A stretch of DNA of 8,278 nucleotides from JBMOGA01 sp049318625 (GCA_049318625.1 JBMOGA010000108.1:1-8278); one strand, 5' to 3'; positions 1-6,318 are shown, counted from the stretch's first letter. Program-made: numbers and translations. The notes: generated by a model from the letters alone, not told the origin.

Positions 1-107
1 ATGTCACCTGTTCCAGTGCTCTGGCAAACGCGCCGTCGGCCGATCCGCTTGTCGACGTGCCAGATGCCGGCCCGCATGATGAGGCCGGGGATGTGCTTGC
101 GTCCCAT
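1..107 (-). CDS. Tyrosine-recombinase-type site-specific integrase, N-terminal 35 codons (runs off left edge)
   Basis: Seen: an ATG at 105-107 (minus strand) preceded by a clear AAAGGAG ribosome site about 7 bases upstream opens a frame beginning MGRKHIPGLIMRAGIWHVDK and continuing RIGRRRVCQSTGTGD to the window edge. A short basic start, a Trp-containing beta strand and a KR-I-G-R-R-R-hairpin followed by 'STGT' are typical of the N-terminal arm-binding region of phage and island tyrosine recombinases. The catalytic R-H-R-Y domain lies outside the window, so the family call rests on the N-terminus and on the excisionase-like gene directly upstream. Inferred role: integration and excision of the element, with the attachment site expected beyond the left edge. 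Its start lies inside the upstream HTH gene, in another frame. Confidence 0.7.
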   Translation of the reverse strand, partial: MGRKHIPGLIMRAGIWHVDKRIGRRRVCQSTGTGD

Positions 108-322
108 GGGATTGCTCCTTTCCGTGCGGGACGCCCGTTGCGGCTCTTATAGTCTTCGAACCAGGCGTCGAGTTCAAGGCGATCGAAGCCGATCCCCTGT
201 GTGCCGATGGGCACCTCCGTCAGGTGCGGGCGGACCTCGGCATTGAAGCGGTTGCGGTCCATGCCAAGGTAGGCCGGAGCATCGCGGAAACGGAGCACGC
301 GCGGGGTGATCTCAGTCGCCAT
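1..322 (-). CDS. AlpA/excisionase-type HTH protein, overlaps integrase start (C-terminus beyond left edge)
   Basis: ATG at 320-322 follows the stop of the winged-helix gene by 12 bases, with an AGGTGA ribosome site that overlaps that stop. At least 107 codons are in the window. Residues about 8-62 (RFRDAPAYLGMDRNRF ... IGFDRLELDAWFEDY) have the layout of MerR/AlpA-like small winged-helix regulators: helix-turn-helix, a short wing, then a conserved D-x-W. Such proteins commonly act as excisionase or recombination directionality factor, or as activator of the integrase gene. From codon 72 onward the frame runs through the integrase start with no stop for at least 107 bases. This tail is rich in Ser/Thr/Gly (residues 75-95) and then reads AFARALEQVT. 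From memory, homologues carry similar tails, so the overlap is probably real coding and not read-through of chance sequence. Function is inferred from fold and position. Confidence 0.7.
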   Translation of the reverse strand, partial: MATEITPRVLRFRDAPAYLGMDRNRFNAEVRPHLTEVPIGTQGIGFDRLELDAWFEDYKSRNGRPARKGAIPWDASTSPASSCGPASGTSTSGSADGAFARALEQVT

Positions 323-334
323 GGCAGCTGTCAC

Positions 335-718
335 CTAGTCCGGTGGCGACGGCGCCGGTTCAGGGCCCGGCAGCATGATGGTGACCACTGGCGCACGGCC
401 GAGCTTGCGCTCGACGGACACCAAGCCGGCCTTCTCCAGCCAATCGAGCGCCCGGTACTTGGCGTTGCGATCGAGGCCGAACCGCAGCCCCGAGATGTTG
501 CTCAGCGGCACCGAAGCCGAGCGTGTCAGGCCGGCCGCATACCAGAGCGCGATCCCGGCATGCAGCGATCTGCCAGGCAATACGGCAGCCGCTTCCAGCC
601 ATCGCAGCGGGATTGGCCCTTTCAGAAAGCGCTCGCCCTTGCCCGGCACGGGAGGTCTCTTGGACGCAGTAGTCGTGCCCTTATGCAGCCGGAGGCGATC
701 GACATCGATCGGTGGCAT
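335..718 (-). CDS. Small winged-helix-like hypothetical protein of the island core
   Basis: 127 residues. The start ATG at 716-718 is chosen because AAAGGA lies about 10 bases upstream. The frame stays open far upstream, but that part overlaps the polymerase gene and has no ribosome site. Residues 1-30 are basic and probably disordered. Residues 36-62 (IPLRWLEAAAVLPGRSLHAG) begin a helical region. Residues 72-115 (LSNISGLRFGLDRNAKYRAL, then WLEKAGLVSVERKLGRAP and VVTI) look like a winged helix: a recognition-type helix with 'DRNAKYRALDWLEKAGLVSV' followed by a two-strand wing. The C-terminus is proline-rich. No enzyme motif is seen. It sits 56 bases after the polymerase and 12 before the AlpA-type gene, so it is probably co-transcribed with both. 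A DNA-binding role in copy control or regulation of the element is an inference. Confidence 0.75.
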   Translation of the reverse strand: MPPIDVDRLRLHKGTTTASKRPPVPGKGERFLKGPIPLRWLEAAAVLPGRSLHAGIALWYAAGLTRSASVPLSNISGLRFGLDRNAKYRALDWLEKAGLVSVERKLGRAPVVTIMLPGPEPAPSPPD

Positions 719-774
719 TCTGAGCAATCCTTTATAGAGACATATAAGGAGATGGGACGGGGGTGCGCGCGCGA

Positions 775-2472
775 TCAGGTCGCGTGGCATCCACGCACAG
801 GTGCAGGTCTCTCGCCCAGCGCCCGGCAGACGGCCTCCCAGACCACGCGCCCCTTGGCTTCGCGCCAGCGCTCCGGGGCACGAACACGGCGTGTCGACGA
901 GCGCAGCGCAAAACCGTCGAGGACGACGGCACTCGCCTCGGCCATCAGATGCTCGGCCGTTGCAATCGCGTCGTCGAGATCCCGCAGCGGCGCCTCGATC
1001 AGCAGGGCATCGTGGATGGGCGCGCAGACCTTGATGCCGGCCTCCGTGGCGAGGCAGCAGGCCAGCCGCAGCATCTCGGCCCCGTTGGCCTGCAGCGGGA
1101 AGTTGCGGATGGCCCTCGGGTTGGCACCCGCACCGACGTGCATGGTCCAGCCGAAAACAGACGACACGCGGCCGGTCAGCATGGCGTGCGCCTCGACCTG
1201 GTCCGACCAAGTCCAGAACTTCGGAAATGCGCCCCGGTGGCTGCGTTGCAGCTCGCGGGCTGCCGCCTCGCTCTGCCCGATGAGCCGGCCCAGCGTCGCA
1301 ACACCCATCCCGTACTGCAGGCCGAGTGCGCAGATCTTGAACCTCGCCCTTGCATCGGCGTGGCTGGCCGGCGTCGCATCCGGTGGAGCGGCACCCGCCC
1401 TTATAGCCAGCGCGAGATAGGGATCGCCACTCGCGTAGGCCGCCTGCATCGCCGTGTCGCCGGACAGGGCAGCGGCAATTCCGAACTCCTGCTGCGTCCA
1501 GTCGATCAGGGCGAGGCCCGTGCCGGCCGCCGGCAGGATGAGGTGTCGGATCCAGGCGGCCTTGCCGAGCACCGACGCCTTGGCACTCGGCTGGCTGCGC
1601 CCGGGCCGCGAAGCGAAGGGACGCAGCGGTGTACGGTTGCGGCCATCGCGACCCACCGCGATGGCCGACGGGTCGAAGCCGGACCCCGTCGCCCGCAGTT
1701 CCCTCAGCGGTCGCAGTTCCGGGTGGGCCCGTGCCATGTCACGGAACGTGTCGTCACCGAGATCGAGGCGGCCGGACGGCAGCCTCGGCCAATCGATAGC
1801 CCTCCCGCCGAGCCACGCCGCCAGGGCTCCCTCGTCGAGCCGCCCGCGATGATGCACCCCATACGCCTCGTCGACGATCTCGATGACGCTCGACCTGATG
1901 GCGGGCCAGTCGGCCGTCAGCCTCCCGAGCGTCGTGGTATCGACCGGCACGCCAGCAGCCTCGATCCGGGCGACCGCGCACATGTAGCGGCCGCGCAGCA
2001 GGGCTCGCCCGAGATCGAGCCTCGGCGCCATCGCCATGAACAATCCGGACACTACCGCCAGCCTCCTGCGCATCTTCTCCGGCGACGTCCCGGAGATCAA
2101 CGCGCCGGCCGTCGGCAAGCCATACCGAAGCAGCGCGCCGCCGAGCCCTCCGACGAGTTCAGCGGACTGCCCGCCCATATCGTTGCGGCACTCGATCATC
2201 AAATCGACCAAACGCTCAGGCACGCGCCAGCCCAGCGCCAGATGACAGCCGACGACCATGTCAGCATCGATCGTCACCAGTAGAGTCCGCGGGCCGGTCG
2301 GATAGGGAGGACGGCGGACGCCGAACAGCTTCGGCGCCCCGATCGCGATTTGCAGGCCGGTCTTCGCATCCCTGGCGGACAGCGCGAGCGGCGCAACGAC
2401 TTCGCCGGATTTTGCAGTCGCCGCGAAGACGACGATCCACACGCTCGCGAAGGCGCTATCGATGGGGTCCAT
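775..2472 (-). CDS. Family-A (Pol I-like) DNA polymerase of a mobile element
   Basis: 565 residues. The start ATG shares its A with the stop of the upstream gene (TGATG), with GGGTGA about 7 bases ahead, implying translational coupling. The C-terminal half is a family-A polymerase palm and fingers. Motif A is LALIDWTQQEFGIAA with metal ligand D324 and E329. The O-helix is R375-x3-K379-x3-L383-x3-Y387-G388, matching the R/K/F/Y-G pattern except that Phe is Leu. Motif C is IHDALLIEA with H487 and D488, where the usual Glu is Ala. Residues 1-150 resemble a 3'-5' exonuclease fold (for example CHLALGWRVPERLVDLMIEC) but no DxE-type catalytic set is evident, so proofreading is doubtful. At 565 residues it is much shorter than cellular Pol I (about 930) and lacks the 5' nuclease. 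Likely role: replication of, or repair synthesis on, the excised island. Confidence 0.9.
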   Translation of the reverse strand: MDPIDSAFASVWIVVFAATAKSGEVVAPLALSARDAKTGLQIAIGAPKLFGVRRPPYPTGPRTLLVTIDADMVVGCHLALGWRVPERLVDLMIECRNDMGGQSAELVGGLGGALLRYGLPTAGALISGTSPEKMRRRLAVVSGLFMAMAPRLDLGRALLRGRYMCAVARIEAAGVPVDTTTLGRLTADWPAIRSSVIEIVDEAYGVHHRGRLDEGALAAWLGGRAIDWPRLPSGRLDLGDDTFRDMARAHPELRPLRELRATGSGFDPSAIAVGRDGRNRTPLRPFASRPGRSQPSAKASVLGKAAWIRHLILPAAGTGLALIDWTQQEFGIAAALSGDTAMQAAYASGDPYLALAIRAGAAPPDATPASHADARARFKICALGLQYGMGVATLGRLIGQSEAAARELQRSHRGAFPKFWTWSDQVEAHAMLTGRVSSVFGWTMHVGAGANPRAIRNFPLQANGAEMLRLACCLATEAGIKVCAPIHDALLIEAPLRDLDDAIATAEHLMAEASAVVLDGFALRSSTRRVRAPERWREAKGRVVWEAVCRALGERPAPVRGCHAT

Positions 2473-3074
2473 CAGATTTCACCCCGCAGGCGCTTCAGAA
2501 CGGGGTGATCGAGGTCCTCGATGACCCGGCCTTTGAAGGCGATCCTGAGCAGATCAGCGAATGTGACATCCGCTGGCCAGATTGGCTCTGGGAACGCACC
2601 AATGGCGACGTCGATGCGGTAAGCACCGAGCGCCATGTCGGCCGATAAGCGCACCCACTTTTCCGTAGCAAGATGTGCGGCCTCGTGCGCCGATCGGCTC
2701 CAATCGTCAAGCCGCCCGTTCTCGTCGGGCAGGCGCACGGGCCACAGGGTGATGACGTTGCGACGGTCAATCGTGGTGTAAATGGTGTATGGCTTGCACT
2801 CGTTCGGGAACAGTGGCCAAATTTCGGGTGCGACGAGGTAGACCTCCCGATCGGCCTTGATCTGGATGAGCGCAGTGTCGAGGCGCCAATCTTCATCAGG
2901 GTGAACGCGGAAGAACTCTTGGGGGCTGGGCTTGCGGACCGGCACCGTCACCAGCGCGCGCTTGACGTCCGAGCCCTGGGTGAAACGCTGCGAGAGCCGC
3001 AGCCGCTTGGGGTCAAAAGGGTTGGCTTTCTTCTCGGTGCCTTCGTCATCAGGGGGATCGGCGATGTCGTTCAT
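2472..3074 (-). CDS. Conserved hypothetical protein, first gene of the polymerase operon
   Basis: 200 residues from ATG at 3072-3074, chosen because GAGGAG lies 8 bases upstream. A GTG two codons earlier (3078-3080) would leave only 2 bases from the ribosome site. The N-terminus is acidic and probably disordered (residues 1-20). The remainder is a mixed alpha/beta fold with strands around 40-48 (RALVTVPVR), 78-84 and 98-113, and helices near 128-150 (SAHEAAHLATEKWVRL) and 170-185. The C-terminus ends in DHPVLKRLRGE. No catalytic motif can be defended and there is no signal peptide or membrane segment. I do not recognise a named family. Its stop overlaps the polymerase start, so it is probably expressed with the polymerase and may act as an accessory factor; that is inference from operon structure only. 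Confidence 0.8.
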   Translation of the reverse strand: MNDIADPPDDEGTEKKANPFDPKRLRLSQRFTQGSDVKRALVTVPVRKPSPQEFFRVHPDEDWRLDTALIQIKADREVYLVAPEIWPLFPNECKPYTIYTTIDRRNVITLWPVRLPDENGRLDDWSRSAHEAAHLATEKWVRLSADMALGAYRIDVAIGAFPEPIWPADVTFADLLRIAFKGRVIEDLDHPVLKRLRGEI

Positions 3075-3295
3075 ATGCACTACTCCTCACTGGCGCACAG
3101 GTCGGCTGCGCAATAGCGAGCAGTGTCCAACGAAGTCGCGCTGCAGCCCATCCCGCGGGCGACGACCCGACGTGACATCGGCACGAACAATTTCTGAGGC
3201 TTATCAGTGGCCCACACGCCTGAGCGTGACATTCAGCGAAGTGTCACGTGACATTCGAATGTTGCGACGGTGGATAGCGACCCGTAGGAATGGAC
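3075..3295 (-). promoter_or_regulatory. Control region of the polymerase-integrase operon
   Basis: This 221-base gap separates the end of the QueC-like gene from the first gene of the leftward core operon, and must hold that operon's promoter unless transcription reads through from the QueC-like operon, which points the same way. It contains a GAGGAG ribosome site near the gene, a CCCGCGGG palindrome at 3152-3159, and three copies of GTGACAT (3172, 3226, 3248). I find no convincing sigma70 -35/-10 pair, so the promoter may depend on an activator. There is no plausible ORF or RNA gene in it. Confidence 0.5.
3226..3262. repeat. Cluster of inverted and direct repeats, probable operator
   Basis: Two exact copies of GTGACATTC at 3226-3234 and 3248-3256 are 22 bases apart, about two helical turns. 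The intervening GAAGTGTCAC (3238-3247) is an imperfect reverse complement of the same unit. Two perfect 12-base palindromes result: TGTCACGTGACA at 3242-3253 and ACATTCGAATGT at 3251-3262. A further GTGACAT lies at 3172-3178. Alternating half-sites on one face of the helix upstream of a leftward operon suggest a binding site for a dimeric regulator, possibly one of the HTH proteins of the island. The identity of the regulator is not shown by the sequence. Confidence 0.55.
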
Positions 3296-5197
3296 CTACT
3301 TCAAGACGATGCGCACCCGAGGGTTCAGCCGGTAGCCATTCGACGTCCGCTCGATGAGCGCGTGCTCGCCGGGATCAACCCCATGAAGGATTTTGAACCC
3401 TTCGCGGCCATCATGTCGGATACGCTCTATGACCTTGCGTACTGAGTCCTCGGTTCCCGACCGAAGTACATCGGCCAAATGCTTTGCTCGGAAGCTTCGA
3501 TATTTCGTCAGCTCGCGGTCTTCATTGCGGTCCTTTCGGTGCTCTTGAACCAGATAACTCAACAGGCTCAGCGTGACCGACCCTGAGAACTGGGGAACGC
3601 CGTCGATCTTGAAGCCAAGGAACGAGCTGTCGGTCAGGAGGACAATCTCATTCGGGGCGGCCGCCCGGGCATTTCCCTCTTCGTCTAGGGGTGCATCTGT
3701 TTGATCATTTGCGTCTGACTCAACACGATCGTGGGCAGCCCGAGCACCAGCGGCCGACGCAGCTTTGGCCGGTTCGATTGCAAGCCACAGCAGGCTGTCT
3801 GGCGACAAGGTTTTCGACACGAGGGCAGCACGGTTCTCGATAACGGCATCCTGAAATATCTCTTCGACCCGCTTGCCGTGCCGCTGGAACAGGGCGTGGA
3901 ACTGCTTGACCTTTTCCGCTGCCTCATCATGAGGAAAAGCGCTCAAGAGCCAAGCCAATTCGCCGGCATACTGCTTTGCAAAGTCGAACTCCGAGATGCT
4001 GGCCAGACCCAGTGCGGAGTGCACGCTATCGACGGCCATTGCGCGGGCTTTCCCGTTCTGCCGGGGGGAAGCGAACAACTTCACGCGGTATGCCAGTTCG
4101 GGATCAAAGTCCGCAGCACCGGCGCCCAGTGTCGCGAGCCGGCGCTCGATGCACTGTTTGCACTCGCCGCAATGGGGGTACATCGGCTCCATTTTGCGGG
4201 TGGCGGAGCAGCTCAGTGTATTCTTGATGTAGGCCACGTAAGGGGAAGCCTTGAGCCTTTGGACTACCTCAAACTTGGTATCGAAGCTGAATGGATTGTC
4301 GACCATCATGTCTCCGCCAATGGCGCATGACAGGAACGTGTTGAACAAACTGATGGCACGCGGATGCGTTGAGCGGCTCGCGTGCGTTCCGACCACCTGC
4401 TCCGAAATCGGCAGGTGTGCGCTCATGATGCCATTCTCGTAGAAGCGGATTCGGTCGGACTCTTCGATCCTGGCGGCAACGGCTGCGACAGCGAGAAACA
4501 GGAAGCTCCGCGTCCTTTGCGAGTGCTCTCGGGGCCCTCGCGTGCCGGCAGCGCCGGCGTCGACGCGAACATGCGTCACGCGCCTGCTGAAGTCCTTCTT
4601 GAGAACTCCGGCCAACTCTCGTTGTCGTTTTCCGATGAACTCGTTTGTTCTGTGACTCGCCAGAACGACATGACGATTGCTGGTCTGCAGTTCGTGAACT
4701 GCACCCGAGAAGCTGTCGAGGCCGCCCGAGAACAAGACGACGGTCGTTCCGTTCCGGATGTCGGCGACGTTGCCCCTGATCCCTGGTAGATAGTACTGCA
4801 GCGGCAGAGGATCGCGGTTGTCGACGAATTCGAAGTGCCACGTGTCGTCCGACAGGAAATGCAGCGTCTGCCCCAGCGCGTTCACGACGGACGGCTCGGA
4901 CCAGCGACCGGGCTCTCGTACCGCAACGACCATGCGGAATGTCCGTCGCCACTCGGCACCAGCGAGCCCATCCTTGCGGCTCTCTCGCGAGACGCTGTTG
5001 TCCGCCCGGAACACGTAGGCAGCGATTTCCAGGAGGTCGGTGAGCGCGTCCGGCTCGACCTCGCTGAGCCGGTCTCTCAGGTTGTCGACCTTTAGCCTTA
5101 CGTTCTTCGCCACCCCTTGCATGCTGAGGCGAGTTTCCTGCCCGTATGGCTGACACTGCACGTCCGTGAGGCCGCAGAGGAAGAGATGCTCACGCAT
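3296..5197 (-). CDS. QueC-like PP-loop protein with C-terminal OmpR-type winged helix (candidate defence enzyme)
   Basis: 633 residues from ATG at 5195-5197, which overlaps the upstream stop by 8 bases; a start at 5222-5224 would add 9 residues. Residues 1-150 are an N-terminal extension absent from QueC. Residues 151-375 are the QueC-like domain: PP-loop VVLFSGGLDS (153-162), RTRSFLFLAVA (228-238), and a zinc cluster C330-x12-C343-x2-C346-x2-C349. This fold adenylates a carboxylate on a deazaguanine; true QueC makes preQ0 and is usually about 230 residues. Here the segment that is EDxSGYPDCR-like in QueC reads instead ENG ... GTHASRSTHPR (254-280), so the substrate probably differs. Residues 376-475 are helical, 478-516 an Ala/Asp-rich linker. 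Residues 517-633 end in SVRKVIERIRHDG and LIERTSNGYRLNPRV, like the recognition helix and wing of OmpR-type DNA-binding domains. No other queuosine gene is nearby. Closest known roles: QatC and the type IV CBASS QueC-like protein. The PP-loop family call is firm; the biological role is inferred. Confidence 0.85.
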   Translation of the reverse strand: MREHLFLCGLTDVQCQPYGQETRLSMQGVAKNVRLKVDNLRDRLSEVEPDALTDLLEIAAYVFRADNSVSRESRKDGLAGAEWRRTFRMVVAVREPGRWSEPSVVNALGQTLHFLSDDTWHFEFVDNRDPLPLQYYLPGIRGNVADIRNGTTVVLFSGGLDSFSGAVHELQTSNRHVVLASHRTNEFIGKRQRELAGVLKKDFSRRVTHVRVDAGAAGTRGPREHSQRTRSFLFLAVAAVAARIEESDRIRFYENGIMSAHLPISEQVVGTHASRSTHPRAISLFNTFLSCAIGGDMMVDNPFSFDTKFEVVQRLKASPYVAYIKNTLSCSATRKMEPMYPHCGECKQCIERRLATLGAGAADFDPELAYRVKLFASPRQNGKARAMAVDSVHSALGLASISEFDFAKQYAGELAWLLSAFPHDEAAEKVKQFHALFQRHGKRVEEIFQDAVIENRAALVSKTLSPDSLLWLAIEPAKAASAAGARAAHDRVESDANDQTDAPLDEEGNARAAAPNEIVLLTDSSFLGFKIDGVPQFSGSVTLSLLSYLVQEHRKDRNEDRELTKYRSFRAKHLADVLRSGTEDSVRKVIERIRHDGREGFKILHGVDPGEHALIERTSNGYRLNPRVRIVLK

Positions 5198-5966
5198 CGC
5201 CACCCCCACGCGCGCGAAGCTCATCCCGCAGTTTCTTCAGGGAGTAGGCAGCGAAGCCCTGCGCCGTCTCGGGGCTGAGCGTGCGATTGAAGACGGACTT
5301 GGAGAACCAGCCGCCAGCGAATTCCTCGACGATGAGGGAGACTTCGTCGCAATGGCGGACCATCGCCGATCGGAACTCGGTCTGCTCCGCCAAGTTGGCA
5401 AACGTTCGGCCAGGGCCGACGTGATTGGGCAGTTCCCGGCTCAGATAGTATTCGAGGGTTCTGTTGGTCAGACGCGCGAAGAAATCGCGCGCCAGCGCGC
5501 CGAACTGGGCCTTCGTCGCAAGCCTGGACAGTTCGGCCCGGACATCGCCGGCATCGGTGAACAAGGTTGGCAGGCGCGGCCCGATCGCGGCGGTCAACGT
5601 CTCCATGGCTGCGAGCCGCGCCATCTCGCCGAGGTCTGTCCGATGCGCGCGCCCAGCAACTTGCTTGTCGAGAGCGAGGGCGAACTCAGAAGTCAATGCA
5701 AGCAGGGATTGACCGGCCCCCGCGGAGAAGCCCAATTTTACGAGCCGGCCCGCAAATTCTTCGGACCGCGCCGCGAGAGGTAGCTGCGTCAGAAGCCAGA
5801 CGGCGTATCCGAGCCCGGGATCAGCCTTTGCGCTCTCAAGAGCCTGCTCGGCAGCAAGCGCAGTCGCCGCCGCGAGGTTGGCGACGTCGGCGCCAGTTTG
5901 CAGTTTGGCGACGACGGCGTCCCACTCGCGCGTCTTAGGCAGAGCTCCGAGACGCAGGTGCCCCAT
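5190..5966 (-). CDS. Helical partner protein of the QueC-like enzyme, begins Met-Gly
   Basis: 258 residues. ATG at 5964-5966 is the earliest possible ATG because an in-frame TAG lies two codons upstream; the ribosome site is weak. The protein starts MGHLRLGALPKTREW and is predicted to be almost wholly helical: an Ala/Leu-rich segment at 24-60, helices at 67-100 and 110-125, then a more conserved-looking C-terminal part with ALARDFFARLTNRTLEYYLS (157-176), CDEVSLIVEEFAGGWFSKS (206-224) and AYSLKKLRDELRAR (240-253). There are no membrane helices, signal peptide or enzyme motif. I do not recognise a named family; it is not obviously QatB, although it occupies a QatB-like place beside a QueC-like gene. 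The 8-base overlap with the downstream gene points to translational coupling and a shared complex or pathway. The glycine at position 2 should be exposed after removal of the initiator Met, which matters if the partner modifies protein N-termini. Confidence 0.8.
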   Translation of the reverse strand: MGHLRLGALPKTREWDAVVAKLQTGADVANLAAATALAAEQALESAKADPGLGYAVWLLTQLPLAARSEEFAGRLVKLGFSAGAGQSLLALTSEFALALDKQVAGRAHRTDLGEMARLAAMETLTAAIGPRLPTLFTDAGDVRAELSRLATKAQFGALARDFFARLTNRTLEYYLSRELPNHVGPGRTFANLAEQTEFRSAMVRHCDEVSLIVEEFAGGWFSKSVFNRTLSPETAQGFAAYSLKKLRDELRARGGGDA

Positions 5967-5972
5967 GTCGCG

Positions 5973-6155
5973 CTACTCTGCCGGTATGCGTTGTTCGGCA
6001 GTCGAAGAGAGAGCTTCGGACAGAAGCGCACCAAGGAGACATTGCGACCAATCGGCATCCGCCAGCACGCAATGCGGCTCGAAACAGTGGCGCACCCGCT
6101 CTGCGTGTGAACGTCGAAACAGACGCTGGATATGAACAACCTGCACCACTGTCAT
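5973..6155 (-). CDS. Possible 60-residue ORF leading the QueC-like operon
   Basis: ATG at 6153-6155 with GGTGG about 5 bases upstream opens a 60-codon frame (MTVVQVVHIQRLFRRSHAER ... STAEQRIPAE) that ends in TAG at 5973-5975, six bases before the ATG of the helical partner and in the same frame. It holds three cysteines (24, 29, 39) and several histidines but no motif I can name. If real it would be the first gene of the operon, and read-through of the TAG would fuse it to the partner. It could equally be chance open frame in a leader region. A GTG 7 codons earlier (6176) would fall inside the candidate -10 box. Confidence 0.3.
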   Translation of the reverse strand: MTVVQVVHIQRLFRRSHAERVRHCFEPHCVLADADWSQCLLGALLSEALSSTAEQRIPAE

Positions 6156-6174
6156 AGGGCCACCAAGACACGCC

Positions 6175-6201
6175 ACTTTAGGGTAACCCTAGCTAATCCA
6201 A
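6175..6201 (-). promoter_or_regulatory. Candidate leftward promoter with palindromic operator
   Basis: On the minus strand, TTGGAT (6196-6201) and TAAAGT (6175-6180) are separated by 15 bases, each matching four or more of six sigma70 consensus positions but with a short spacer. A 13-base interrupted palindrome, TAGGGT-A-ACCCTA at 6179-6191, covers the spacer and the edge of the -10 box, where a repressor would block polymerase. Short spacers are often regulator-dependent. Would drive the QueC-like operon. Confidence 0.35.
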
Positions 6202-6318
6202 GCTCCATGTGGCGAGATGCAGCCTGTTCATCCACAAGCATGAACGGTGCAATTGGGATTTCCTCGTCGTGCAAGGTTCTGGGTTGCGTTACCTGTGCGC
6301 AGATGAAGCATGACCAGA

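Noticed and set aside
719..1210. Upstream extension of the winged-helix gene to a 291-residue protein
   Set aside because: The extra part overlaps the polymerase gene in another frame and is low in protein-like character, while the ATG at 718 has a good ribosome site.
224..2283. Long plus-strand open frames of about 400-500 codons opposite the polymerase
   Set aside because: They are Arg/Ala/Pro-rich with no motifs and lie antisense to a polymerase with recognisable motifs A, B and C. High GC content leaves such frames open by chance.
2675..2689. HEAAH in the hypothetical protein, matching the HExxH zinc-protease pattern
   Set aside because: It lies in a helix where, as I recall, related proteins read A-x-EAAE, without the metal-binding histidines. 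No third ligand or protease context is visible.
3284..3299. GTAGG/CCTAC hairpin at the end of the QueC-like gene as a terminator
   Set aside because: The five-base stem includes the stop codon and is not followed by a T-run, so it is too weak to call.
3296..5197. Ordinary queC for queuosine biosynthesis
   Set aside because: The protein is nearly three times the usual length, the QueC substrate motif is replaced, and no queD, queE, folE, queF or tgt gene is nearby.
5198..5224. Start of the QueC-like gene at 5224
   Set aside because: It is possible and adds 9 residues, but neither start has a strong ribosome site. The 8-base overlap at 5197 is the more usual coupling arrangement. Left as an alternative.
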